Shown here: piece by piece, positions 9,190 to 18,133 of the stretch
Layout of the letters: each line of letters starts with the position of its first letter
Position numbering within the stretch: the stretch's first letter is position 1
Source of the DNA: Isoalcanivorax pacificus W11-5
GTDB taxonomy: Bacteria; Pseudomonadota; Gammaproteobacteria; Pseudomonadales; Alcanivoracaceae
Length of the DNA stretch: 64,000 bases
Direction: 5' to 3'
Assembly: GCF_000299335.2 (NCBI RefSeq)
Contig: NZ_CP004387.1
Coordinates: 2,914,001 to 2,978,000 of the forward strand
Translations under genes and position numbers: made by a program
The notes under the pieces: generated by a model
Told to the model about the DNA's origin: nothing
Seen by the model: only the letters and a program-made list of their open reading frames with translations
Databases searched by the model: none

Positions 9190-10497
9190 TCAGAATTTCA
9201 ACGTGACTGACGCAGCGAAGACGTGCACTTCGCCATCGGTTTCCACTTCACCGTAGACGCCCGGGGGAGTCAGCGGGTTGGTGGAGGTCAGCTCGTAAGT
9301 CTTGTTATCCAGTTGCTGGTACTGGTAGCCCAGGTCCATACGCACCGGGTACGCCAGCAGCGGCATTTTCGGAATGATGGCGCTCATGCCCAGGCCCACT
9401 ACCCAGCGGTCGGCATCCAGGTAGTTCACGTCCAGGCTGCGCTTGCCTTCGATCGGGGTTTCTTCCCATGCGATGCCGCCGGTGAAGGTGAAGTGATCAC
9501 CTGCCGGGATTTCGACGCCGATGCGCGGAATGAAGATGTCCTTGAAGTTGGCGTTGGCCTGATCCTTGATGGTGTCGTCACGCAGTTCGCGCTCCAGACG
9601 GGACCATGCCTGGTATTCACCGGTCACGCCCAAGCGCCAGGTGCCGAAGTCATACTTCACGCCGACCGTGGTGATTTCCGGCTGGAAGGAATCCAGGGTC
9701 TTGATGGCCAGGTTCAGGCCCGGTGCAGGAATGGTACCCGGCACGATAACGTTGGAACTCACCTTGGTGCGGGTGTTGGAGTAGGCACGGTAGGAAATCG
9801 CGGTTTCCAGGTTGTCCATCCAGCAGTTGGCACGGCTGCAGAAGGTTTCGCCCCAGTTGATGTTCACGCCCAGGATGGGACGGAACTTGGGTGCGGCTGA
9901 CACGTTCAGGGATTCCTGGCTGGTCACGCCGCCCAGGGTGGAGCGGGTGTTCAGGGTGGCGTCAGCATTCAGAGTGACGCGCAGTGCGAAGCCCACATCG
10001 ATACCGCGCCAGACGCTGGTGCCGGCGCCCGCCGTCAGGAACAGGGGCTGACGGCCGTATGTGAAATACTGGCCGTAGTCCGAGGTCTCGGAGGAGAAGG
10101 CCATCATTTCCTGGGCAAACTTCTCGACGCCGACCATCAGGCCGAAGTAGAGCGGATGCTCCAGGGTAGAAATCTGACTGAGGTCCGTCTTCAGGCCCAG
10201 CTGCAATTGCTGTGACGGCTCGTCCATGATGGTGGAGCCGTTGGCCTGCAGGTCGTGATCGGCGTGGAAGATGCCGCCAGTGAGTTCACCGCGCGGGTCT
10301 TTCGCCAGGTTGGCCGGGTTGTAGTACACCGCCGAGATCTGCGAATTGAAGATCGACAGGGCCTGGGCGGAGGCGATGTCGCCAGGTAACAGGCCGTAGG
10401 TTGAGGGCGAGTTCCCCATGTTGGCGGATACGGATGTCCCCAGTGTGAGTAGCGCACAGCTGGTCAGGGCAAGGGAGCCAAATGATCTGAGCTTCAT
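9190..10497 (-). CDS. FadL/OmpP1/TodX-family outer-membrane transporter
   Basis: 435 residues with a signal peptide (cleavage near SVSA-NMG). Typical FadL signs are the plug-like N-terminal segment with YYNPANLA (residues ~58-66), long alternating beta strands, and a C-terminal strand ending in VTLKF. Family members move long-chain fatty acids, alkanes or aromatics through the outer membrane by lateral diffusion. In this variant the N-terminus is MGNSPSTYGLLPGDIASAQAL rather than the usual N-G-A-G-A-S-A-A-A, so the substrate cannot be read directly. It is the first gene of a likely two-gene operon with the Ig-like lipoprotein. The promoter should lie in the AT-rich stretch 10500-10560; the ribosome site is TGGAGATG. 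Confidence 0.85.
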   Translation of the reverse strand: MKLRSFGSLALTSCALLTLGTSVSANMGNSPSTYGLLPGDIASAQALSIFNSQISAVYYNPANLAKDPRGELTGGIFHADHDLQANGSTIMDEPSQQLQLGLKTDLSQISTLEHPLYFGLMVGVEKFAQEMMAFSSETSDYGQYFTYGRQPLFLTAGAGTSVWRGIDVGFALRVTLNADATLNTRSTLGGVTSQESLNVSAAPKFRPILGVNINWGETFCSRANCWMDNLETAISYRAYSNTRTKVSSNVIVPGTIPAPGLNLAIKTLDSFQPEITTVGVKYDFGTWRLGVTGEYQAWSRLERELRDDTIKDQANANFKDIFIPRIGVEIPAGDHFTFTGGIAWEETPIEGKRSLDVNYLDADRWVVGLGMSAIIPKMPLLAYPVRMDLGYQYQQLDNKTYELTSTNPLTPPGVYGEVETDGEVHVFAASVTLKF

Positions 10498-10834
10498 GCT
10501 TTACATCTCCATTTTTATTTATATGGATACTTTTAATAAGTTTAGTAATCACTCTTTTGAGTCATTCTCTGTTCAGTTCACCACCGCAGGAGAAGCTCCG
10601 TCGGTGGCAGGCTATCGCAAGCAGTCGCAACGCCAGCCGCCGGCCCGGTGTGCCCAGGCACTTGTTGTGTGATGCGAGGTAGCGGGCCTTGCCGGCCACC
10701 TGGTCCCCGGAAAATAAAGGTGCCCATGGCGTAGTGCCCTTGGGCGAAAAAAGATCACATCCCTGTGTGCGCGTACCACCCTGGCATAACCTGTCTTGAT
10801 CGTTGCCTGTTCGTTTCACTCACCAGTGATGAAG

Positions 10835-10885
10835 GGGTGCACAGCACAGCGGCCGGCGACAGCCGGCCGGGGTGTCCGTGCACCC
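10835..10885. repeat. Nested hairpin in the long gap
   Basis: Outer arms GGGTGCAC (10835-10842) and GTGCACCC (10878-10885) enclose inner arms GGCCGGC (10851-10857) and GCCGGCC (10862-10868) around GACA. No T-run follows. It could be a folded RNA element, a terminator relic or a protein site. Confidence 0.5.
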
Positions 10886-11517
10886 TGCTCACATCTACAT
10901 ATCCGTCATCTGGTGCTGCAACGTCCTTTTTGTCCTGATTGTTTATCCATGTAGCGCGTTTGATAAAAAGATGCGGGATCTATGGGCATCTGTGCCGTGC
11001 TGAATACCGTGCTTTGAAGCAATGCATAAAATTAGAACTGCGCACGACGTATACGCCATGATTCCCATGGTTGAATCGAGGGTAGTCACTCAGTGCACAA
11101 ACGAAAACGGAACCTCAGGAAATATTAGATTTCGTGATATTCCGTTGATACTGGTCTTCACGGACACCCTAATGTGAGAGGAGTGAAATGGGCCGGGAAG
11201 GTCGATTTCATTCAATTGCAGGTGTGTAGCTTTTTGCTTCTGGAAGTTGCTGGCGGTTCTGCGACGGGGCAATGATGGCAATTTGAAAGCATTACAGGGA
11301 CATACGGAACCTCCCTGACACCGTGTTTCATGATGATTCATGACGGAAACTTGCCCGTGAAGGTGAACGACCACTACTATGGGCCTCGGCATGCACACCA
11401 GACCGAGCGCCCGGCACGTTACCTTTCACACTGTCGGGATGTGTAGAAAAGAAACACTTAAAACAACAATCAGAACGATGAAAAAGGCTCAGGGAGATTT
11501 ATTCAGGTGCACCATTA

Positions 11518-11545
11518 ATATCAGGAAATTATATATTTCTGATAT
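11518..11545. promoter_or_regulatory. AT-rich palindrome upstream of the first LysR gene
   Basis: ATATCAG (11518-11524) and CTGATAT (11539-11545) form an inverted repeat with AT-rich filling, 126 bases before the LysR start. It is a candidate regulator site; LysR proteins often bind dyads with T-N11-A upstream of their own genes. No experimental support. Confidence 0.35.
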
Positions 11546-11670
11546 TTTAGCCTGCCCCGTTCCTTTCGCCGTCCTGCCCATGTCAACAACACCAGCGGGA
11601 GCACCAGCTCACCTTCTATGACCCACGCGGGATCGAACCTTTCCAACAAGCAGGCATAAAGGATGATGCT

Positions 11671-12588
11671 ATGAGTCATATATCGGATGTTGAGGCGTTT
11701 TTCTGCATAGTCAGGCACGGCACCATCGCTGCGGCTGCGCGCCGGCTTGACCTGGCCCCCATTTCTGTTCGCAAGCGCCTGGAACGGCTGGAGGCGCATC
11801 TTGGCATAACGCTGATCAGCCGCTACCACCGTAACATGGGCCTCACGGACGACGGCAAGCTGCTGTATAACCATCTGATCGGGGTGTTCGACGGGCTGGA
11901 CCATGCCCTGGCGATGGTGTCCAGGGGCGATGACGGCAGCAGCGGCAAGCTGCGGGTCGCCTCGAACCTGCCACAATCGGCGCGGCAGCATGTCGCCCGG
12001 CTGGTGACGCGCTTCAGCGAGCAGCACCCGCAGATCGAAGTGGATCTGGACCTGACCGACACGGAAATCAATGTCGTCTATGGCGGCTACGACATCGCCA
12101 TTACCCACTCGCCACCGGAGAACCCGGCCGGGCTGGTGGTGCGGCCCCTGTTCAGCCACTGGTGCCTGTGCGCAACGCCGGAGTATCTGGAGAGCCATCC
12201 TCTTATCCGCGTGCCTTCCGACCTGCGCGAGCACGAATGCCTGCTGCTGGACTCGCCCGGCACGCTCGGTGACACCTGGACCTTCTTCGGCGCCACGCAC
12301 AATGAGGCGGTGCAGATCACCGGCAGCATGGTGACCGACGATGCCAGGGTGCTGCGGGAGTGGCTGCTCGCCGGCATGGGCGTGGCCGTTTTCTGTGAGA
12401 TGGAAGTCCGGGAGGAGATTCAGGAAGGCAAGCTGGTGCAGATACTGCCTGACTATCAAATGCCCGAGATCCGCTTCTATATGGCGTATGACCGCCTCAG
12501 GAACCTGCCCGCCCGGACGCAGTACTTCAAGGAATACCTGGTACAGAGCGTGGCCGGCAGCAATGGAGGGTTGTCGGCAACAGGCTGA
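11671..12588 (+). CDS. LysR-family transcriptional regulator
   Basis: 305 residues; ATG at 11671 preceded by AAGGATGATGCT. The N-terminal winged helix-turn-helix is clear (VEAFFCIVRHGTIAAAARRL...ISVRKRLERLE), followed by the substrate-binding-like effector domain (GKLRVAS at ~94, DIAITHSPP at ~146, GMGVAVF at ~239). The recognition helix with SVRKRL instead of the common SVSRQI is shared with the LysR gene 660 bases downstream, so the two are paralogs. No divergent target gene adjoins it; the nearest is the FadL operon more than 1 kb upstream. Effector and targets are unknown. Confidence 0.9.
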   Translation: MSHISDVEAFFCIVRHGTIAAAARRLDLAPISVRKRLERLEAHLGITLISRYHRNMGLTDDGKLLYNHLIGVFDGLDHALAMVSRGDDGSSGKLRVASNLPQSARQHVARLVTRFSEQHPQIEVDLDLTDTEINVVYGGYDIAITHSPPENPAGLVVRPLFSHWCLCATPEYLESHPLIRVPSDLREHECLLLDSPGTLGDTWTFFGATHNEAVQITGSMVTDDARVLREWLLAGMGVAVFCEMEVREEIQEGKLVQILPDYQMPEIRFYMAYDRLRNLPARTQYFKEYLVQSVAGSNGGLSATG

Positions 12589-13249
12589 TGCGCCTTCGGC
12601 GACAACCTCAACTCCCCTTCGCATGAGCCGGGTTCACCCAGCCTCAGCGAGCCACCCCCAAGGCCTTGTTACCGCATGCGCCTTGTTTTCACCGTTGCGT
12701 ACTCGCCCCATGCCCCGCATTGCGGCTTGTTGCCGCCCCGCTCCGCAGACATGCCAAGGCATCATCCATGTTCTTCATATATAGGGAAAATATCGAGATG
12801 TTGCGGTGGCGCATCCGCAAGCAAACGCGAAGATTAATGATTTTCCGGGAACGCCGAAATGGAATATAGCGAAAAGTTATCTTTCGAAAATGGACCGTTG
12901 AAATAAAGGGGTCTACGTATCTCAATATGAGTGAAGACAGGATTATTACATCCGCTGTACACGGAATGTATCACCTCCATGGCAGGAGATTTTGGTAACA
13001 CTTATTTTGCCGCGTATTGAGGATTTTCCGGATTCCGGATGAGTGGTTTGTTGGGGAAGGATTCAGAAGGCGCATCCAGGCCACCTGATGCTGCACAGCG
13101 CGCTTCCTGAGTGCGCGGCAGATCAGCCACAACCCATCAAGACGAGCAGAATCCCGATTTTTTTTTGACCTCTGAATGATTCTACGGGGTACGGGCGGCA
13201 TGAACGAAGCGAACGTTAAGAAAAGTTGGTTTTCTTCTTAGGAAAACAA
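12589..13249. other. Gap between the two LysR genes
   Basis: About 660 bases with no supported gene and no hairpin with a T-run. The last 250 bases become more AT-rich and include a nine-T run near 13160 and the leader of the second LysR gene. Confidence 0.45.
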
Positions 13250-14140
13250 ATGAACCCGATGGTGGATCTGGACATCTTCATGGCAGTCGTCAAAGCGGGC
13301 ACCATCGCGGGTGCAGCCCGTGAATTGCAGTTGGCGCCGGTGTCCGTGAAGAAGCGCCTGCTGCGCCTGGAATCCGTCATGGGGGTGACGCTGGTACAGC
13401 GTATAAACCGCGAACTGGGCCTGACTGAACCAGGCAAGGAGCTGTACCACCGGTTGCTGGTGATCTTTGATGATCTGGAGAAAGCCATTGCTTCTGCATC
13501 CGGCACAGGGGATGACATCCATGGCTCATTGAAGGTGGTGTCCAGTTTGTCCATTGGCAAACGGCAGGTGGAATCACTGATCCTGCGTTTTTCCTATGAA
13601 CATCCGCAGATGGTGATCCAGTTTCACATGGAAGATAAGCAGGTGGACTTTATCCGCGATGGCTATGACGTGGCAGTGACCATCGGGCAGCCCTCGGATT
13701 CCACCATGGTGGCGAAAAGGCTGGTGGCAAATCGCTCGTATCTGGTGGCCTCGCCGGATTATCTGCGCGGCAGGCCGCCACTGAACTCGCCTGCCGACCT
13801 GAAGGACCACGCCTGCCTGGTGCTGGACTGCCATGGTTCGTTCCGGGAAAGCTGGCCGCTGCGGGGCGACGGGCGCCAGGAGATCATCAAGGTGCAGCCC
13901 AGCATGATCACGGACGATAGCGAGGTACTGCATCAGTGGGTGATGGCCGGGCTCGGGGTGGCGATCTGCAGCGATCTCGAGATACGCCAGGACCTGCAGA
14001 GCGGCCGTCTGGTGCCGGTGATGGAGGATTACCGGTTGCCCAACATGGACCTCTATATCATCTATGCCGGACGCAAGAACCTGCCGTCACGCACACGCAT
14101 CTTTGTCGAGTTCATCGAGCAACACATCATGGGCGCCTAG
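13250..14140 (+). CDS. LysR-family transcriptional regulator (paralog of the preceding one)
   Basis: 296 residues. The ATG at 13250 has an AGGAAAACA site; a TTG at 13226 in frame is less likely. The winged HTH (LDIFMAVVKAGTIAGAARELQLAPVSVKKRLLRLE) closely matches that of the LysR protein upstream, and the effector domain keeps the same landmarks (GSLKVVSS, DVAVTIG, GLGVAICSDLEIRQDLQ-G-LV-V). The shared unusual SV-KRL recognition helix and the tandem order suggest an old duplication. No target can be assigned from context; the following gene, rlmA, is housekeeping. Confidence 0.9.
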   Translation: MNPMVDLDIFMAVVKAGTIAGAARELQLAPVSVKKRLLRLESVMGVTLVQRINRELGLTEPGKELYHRLLVIFDDLEKAIASASGTGDDIHGSLKVVSSLSIGKRQVESLILRFSYEHPQMVIQFHMEDKQVDFIRDGYDVAVTIGQPSDSTMVAKRLVANRSYLVASPDYLRGRPPLNSPADLKDHACLVLDCHGSFRESWPLRGDGRQEIIKVQPSMITDDSEVLHQWVMAGLGVAICSDLEIRQDLQSGRLVPVMEDYRLPNMDLYIIYAGRKNLPSRTRIFVEFIEQHIMGA

Positions 14141-14266
14141 GGTCTGTTGACACGGGGTCCACCGGCCCTGCCGGAGATGTCTTTAAATACCCTGCCGGAC
14201 CACGCACTTGCCCTCAGCTGCCGAAGGCCTACACTTGCGCCGCTAACCACCGCCGGTGTGTCTGTC

Positions 14267-15124
14267 ATGGCCCCTTTTACCCGCCTTACCTGTCCCCTGG
14301 ACCAATCCCCGCTCCGTGTTGAGGGGCCGCAACTGCGTTGCGCACAGGGGCACAGCTTTGACATCGGTCAACCAGGATATGTCAATCTGCTACCGGTGCA
14401 GCACAAGCGGTCACGCGCACCGGGCGATTCGAAGGAGATGGTTGCAGCACGGCATGCGTTTCTCTCCTCCGGGCTGTATGCGCCGGTGGCCGGATTCGTT
14501 ACCCAGGCGCTGACACCCGTCAGCCATCCTCAGGCCGTGCTGCTCGACGCCGGATGCGGTGAGGGCTATTACCTCGACCAACTGCTTGGCGCGCTGCCCC
14601 TGGCGCCGGAGCACTGCTATGGGCTCGATATCTCCAAATGGGCCATACAGCGCGCCGCACGCCGCCGGTGCGACGTCAACTGGCTGGTCAGCACCAATCG
14701 GCAACCACCGCTGGCACCGGGCAGCGCAGATATCCTGCTGTGCATGTTCGGGTTCCAGAGTTATCCCGGTTTCAGCGATGTGCTGGGGCCCGGTGGGCAT
14801 CTGGTGCTGGTGGAGGCGGGGCCGGATCATTTGCGCGAACTGCGAGAAATCATTTATCCGCAGGTCAAGGAAAAATCTTTGCCGCGCAGTGACGCAGCGC
14901 AGGCAGCGGGGTTGCGCCTGGTATCTTCAGAGCGAAAGCAGTATCACATCGCCCTCAACACGAAGCATCTTGCGCAATTGCTGGTGATGACACCGCATCT
15001 GTATCGCGCGACCGCTGAGGGCAAGGCCGCCGCAGCAGCGCTGGATCATCTGGATGTGACGCTTGATATCTGCATCCAGATTCTGGAAAAGCCCACTGGT
15101 CAAGCTGGCTCTTCCTTCTGCTAG
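14267..15124 (+). CDS. rlmA: 23S rRNA (guanine-N1)-methyltransferase
   Basis: 285 residues from the ATG at 14267; an earlier in-frame ATG at 14147 would add 40 residues unlike the family. The order of motifs is that of RlmA/RrmA: an N-terminal zinc-ribbon region, the signature GYVNLLPVQHKRSRAPGDSKEM at ~35-56, then a Rossmann methyltransferase with the SAM loop LLDAGCGEGYYLDQL. The enzyme methylates N1 of a guanine in helix 35 of 23S rRNA (G745 in E. coli). The zinc ribbon normally has Cys-x2-Cys...Cys-x3-His; here the second ligand is Asp (C9-P-L-D12, then C25 and H29). The site may bind zinc more weakly or not at all. Confidence 0.92.
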   Translation: MAPFTRLTCPLDQSPLRVEGPQLRCAQGHSFDIGQPGYVNLLPVQHKRSRAPGDSKEMVAARHAFLSSGLYAPVAGFVTQALTPVSHPQAVLLDAGCGEGYYLDQLLGALPLAPEHCYGLDISKWAIQRAARRRCDVNWLVSTNRQPPLAPGSADILLCMFGFQSYPGFSDVLGPGGHLVLVEAGPDHLRELREIIYPQVKEKSLPRSDAAQAAGLRLVSSERKQYHIALNTKHLAQLLVMTPHLYRATAEGKAAAAALDHLDVTLDICIQILEKPTGQAGSSFC

Positions 15125-15344
15125 ACTGGCATCGCCGCGTGTAGAGTGCATTGGATGCCGGCTGGCCACCTCGCCTTCCCGTGCGCCGCCGGACTATTCG
15201 GCAGGCTGCGGAACATCAGCCTGCGCTGACACCTCCGTCATGCCGCCGGCATGGTCACGCACAACAAGCGGTTGATGTGCAGTCCACTTTGGTGGGCCTG
15301 TTCAAACTACGTGGGCTTTTTGACTCTCCAGCCAGGACCATAAC

Positions 15345-15689
15345 ATGCTTAGCCTTTCCGACCTGCTACTGCTTACATTGTTTGCCCTTGCTGGTGCCTG
15401 GTTCTGGCGTGCACAGGGGGCACGTGAGTATGCATTGCAGGCGACACGGCTGCACTGCCAGCGGGAAGCGGTGGATCTGCTGGACCAGACGGTGGCACTG
15501 AAGAAAGTATGGCTACGGCGGGATGCATCGCAGCGCATGCGGCTCTGGCGGTTGTATCAGTTTGAATTCACGGTGACGGGCGGGGAGCGGTATACCGGAC
15601 ATACGGAGATGCTGGGGCCGAGGGTGTTGCGTATTGAATTGCCGCCGCACCGGTTTGTTTCGGAAGCACCGGAGGAGCGGTTGCATTGA
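15345..15689 (+). CDS. DUF3301 family protein, single membrane anchor
   Basis: 114 residues. One N-terminal membrane helix (LLLLTLFALAGAWFW) is followed by the DUF3301 core: AREYALQATRLHCQREAVDLLDQTVAL, then WRLYQFEFTVTGGERYTGHTEMLG and a closing IELPPHRF. Small inner-membrane proteins of this family are widespread in gammaproteobacteria; no function is established. It stands alone on the plus strand, with a 220-base gap before it and a 317-base gap after it. Confidence 0.8.
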   Translation: MLSLSDLLLLTLFALAGAWFWRAQGAREYALQATRLHCQREAVDLLDQTVALKKVWLRRDASQRMRLWRLYQFEFTVTGGERYTGHTEMLGPRVLRIELPPHRFVSEAPEERLH

Positions 15690-16006
15690 AACGTTGGCGT
15701 GCAAGGGGTGCTCGTGGCGTTTTTCGCGGTGGTTTTTTGGGTCAAGCTTTCTGATGTGTAGCGGGCGTTTCTGAAGAGTTCCTGCGGGCATTCCCGCTTC
15801 AGTTGGTGCCGTCACAAAGCCAAGCTCCCCCCTCCCCGATTGTCTATGAGCGAATCTCTGACAAACCATCAGGCAGATATCCTGCATCCACTGACGGCAA
15901 TCGCGTGCTCACAGAAGCGTCCCTGGCTGACAGGCGCACCATTATTTCGTGTCATGCTGTGTTTGAACCGGTGCCAGGGAAGACATCGGTGTCACCGGAG
16001 CATGCC
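15690..16006. other. Gap upstream of the rpn gene
   Basis: About 317 bases. The frame is open from 15803 into the rpn gene but has no protein-like content before the ATG at 16007. Otherwise nothing recognisable. Confidence 0.45.
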
Positions 16007-17232
16007 ATGGACGACCACGATACCGGCTACCGACTGCTGTTCTCCCACCCGGAGATGGTCCGCGACCTGCTCACCGGCTTTGTGCCGGAGAGCTGGGTGG
16101 CCGAACTGGACCTGGACACTCTCGAAAAAGTAAACGGCAGCTACGTCACGGACGATCTGCGCAGCCGCTGTGCCGATGTCATCTGGCGGGTCCGATGGGG
16201 CGAACACTGGCTCTATCTCTACCTGCTGCTGGAATTCCAGTCCTCCGTGGACCCGTATATGGCCGTCCGCATCATGGACTATGCCGCCCTGCTCTATCAG
16301 GACCTGATCCGCACCCGCCAACTGGGCGAGACCGGCCACCTGCCCCCCATCGTGCCATTGGTGCTCTACAACGGCCGGCCGCGCTGGCAGGCGGCCACCG
16401 ATATCAGCGACCTGGTCTTCCCCGTCCATGGTGAACTGGCCAGGTACCAGCCCCGGCTGCGCTATCTGCTGCTGGACGAGGGCCGCTTTCAGGACCAGGA
16501 TCCAGGGAACCTCTGAATAACTCCCCGGTGGTTCTGCGGGCGCTACAGCATGCAGTAGCAAGGCGCGGCGCGCCGGCAATGGCATCGCCCTTGCCAAGCG
16601 ACGCAACGCGGCTAATGCGTGCTGTAGCGCCCGCCCTGCGGGGCTTTCTGGGCGGCGCCTGCTCCGCGTTACGACTTCTCGACGTAGCCCGCTATGCCTT
16701 CGAAGTCGCGCCTTGATCAGGCGCCGCCCAGAAAGCCAGAACCACCGGGGAGTTATTCAGAGGTTCCCTAGCACCGCTGCAGAACCTAGTGGCCGCCCTG
16801 TTCCGGCTGGAGAACAGCCGTGACGCCGCCGCCATTCAGCGGATACTGCGGCATTTGACAGACTGGCTGCACGCCCCCCAGCAGGCGGGCCTGCGCCGCA
16901 GTTTTACCGAATGGCTCCGGCGGGTACTGTTGCCGGGCCGCTTGCCAGGTATCACAATACCGGCCATGCAGGAATTGCAGGAGGTGGATGACATGCTCGC
17001 TGAACGTGTGCAGGAATGGTACGCCGAGTACGAACGCAAAGGGCTGCTGGCCGGCGTGGCGCAGGGCCGCAATGACGAAGCCCGCCGTATTCTGTCACGG
17101 CTGATGACACAGCGCTTTGGTGAGCTGTCGCCCGCTATTGAAGCACGCCTCGAGGCGGCTTCGCTGGAACGGCTTGAACTGTGGGCTGACCGGATTCTTG
17201 ATGCGACGTCACCAGAGGAATTGATTGGCTGA
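16007..17232 (+). pseudogene. rpn: Rpn-family PD-(D/E)XK nuclease, interrupted by a MITE
   Basis: The ATG at 16007 has a GGAG site. The first part (to ~16503) holds the nuclease core of Rpn/YhgA recombination-promoting nucleases: GYRLLFSHPEMVRDLL, LRSRCADVIWRVRW with the Asp, and YLLLEFQSS with the Glu/Gln pair. The frame then stops at 16516 inside an inserted palindromic element (16504-16769). The second part resumes at 16771 with APLQNLVAALFRLEN and ends at 17232 with the usual charged helical tail. Removing exactly 266 bases restores one frame of about 319 codons, the normal family length. The gene is therefore freshly broken. A truncated N-terminal product with the intact catalytic core could still be made. 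Confidence 0.88.
16504..16769. mobile_element. 266-bp MITE-like palindromic element inside rpn
   Basis: The ends are perfect 33-base inverted repeats (16504-16536 and 16737-16769, outer sequence AGGGAACCTCTG). Inside are two more perfect pairs: 15 bases (16536-16550 with 16620-16634) and 18 bases (16644-16661 with 16718-16735), the latter enclosing a 7-base pair (16672-16678 with 16702-16708). There is no transposase frame, so any movement would need a full-length element elsewhere. No exact target duplication is visible. If the element is 264 bases long, the flanking dinucleotides are CA and TA, near a 2-base TA-type target. Confidence 0.88.
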
Positions 17233-17467
17233 GTCACGTGGGCCAGCCTGCCTACCCACACGGCCATTTTAACTCCTACCTCATGATGCTGTGCTCGCGG
17301 CGCAGGTTATTTTCGAGACAAAGGAACGTTGCAGCGGCTTCCCGCATTCTTAACAGGGCTGGTCCCACACGCTTTCGTGCAACGCTACGGCGCAATGATG
17401 CGTAAGCCGCCAAGGCAGTCATGGCAACGGGCATGTGTTACCGGACATCGACAGATACCGCGTACAG

Positions 17468-18031
17468 CTACTGCCCCAGCAATTCCGCCTTCAACGATTC
17501 CTGCACCGGATCATCCCCGAGGTAAATGCCGAACAGCACGCGCTTGAAATCCAGCCCCCTGACCACTTTCAAAGTAGTGCCATTACGCAGGAACTGTGTC
17601 CCTTCGCCCGGGACATAGCGGTACTCGAACACATCGCCCTTGTCGACATCCAGATTTTCATCCGCCCACAACGCGTCCAGCATGTGCTCGTACTTCGGGT
17701 ACTCGTCCCCGGCGGACTGTTTCAGCCCCTCCTGTACCGTCTCCTGGAAACGGCTACGCGTAATCATGGACGAGGTGATCTCCACTCGCATGGCCTGTGC
17801 TTCATCGGCGTTCATGATCGCAGCAGCATCGGATGATGGCTCTGGCACATACAAACCAGCGACATACACCTTCATGAAATATTTGTTACGCACGCCGGCA
17901 CCGTTCAGTACCAGACTGGTATTGTCCACCTGTAGCGTTTCCGGCAAGGCCACTCCGTTTACTTCAGTAGCCTGTGCAGTGCCGAGCGCACCGCAGAGCA
18001 GCAGCATGGCACTCCATTTCAGTATCTTCAT
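17468..18031 (-). CDS. Chalcone isomerase-like periplasmic protein
   Basis: 187 residues from the ATG at 18031 (GGGAGA upstream; an ATG at 18058 precedes the signal peptide). Signal peptide MKILKWSAMLLLCGALGTAQA, then the bacterial chalcone-isomerase-like fold: VNGVALPETL, LVLNGAGVRNKYFMKVYVAGLYVPEPS, and a C-terminal FGIYLGDDPVQESLKAELLG. Family members are thought to be lipid- or fatty-acid-binding rather than true isomerases. A second, more distant member of this group lies at 43156-43683. It is a single gene on the minus strand; its neighbour upstream is the M48 peptidase operon. Confidence 0.85.
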   Translation of the reverse strand: MKILKWSAMLLLCGALGTAQATEVNGVALPETLQVDNTSLVLNGAGVRNKYFMKVYVAGLYVPEPSSDAAAIMNADEAQAMRVEITSSMITRSRFQETVQEGLKQSAGDEYPKYEHMLDALWADENLDVDKGDVFEYRYVPGEGTQFLRNGTTLKVVRGLDFKRVLFGIYLGDDPVQESLKAELLGQ

Positions 18032-18133
18032 TGCACATTCTCCCGTGCTGCACTTCATTCAATACCGAAAGTTTAGCATTCCACATCTGGTACGCAGCGC
18101 GCTGCGACGTAAAAAGCGGTAAAGGCAGGGGCG

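Larger units (their letters stand above)
10498..11670. other. 1.17-kb gap between divergent genes
   Basis: No frame here has a recognisable protein. The first ~60 bases are AT-rich and probably hold the FadL-gene promoter. A long nested hairpin lies at 10835-10885 and an AT-rich palindrome at 11518-11545. The remainder is of mixed composition with no repeats that I can see. Gaps this long are unusual in this window. Confidence 0.5.

Noticed and set aside
11521-12624. Long antisense frame over the first LysR gene
   Set aside because: A shadow of GC-rich codons; no protein-like content, while the plus strand has a full LysR gene.
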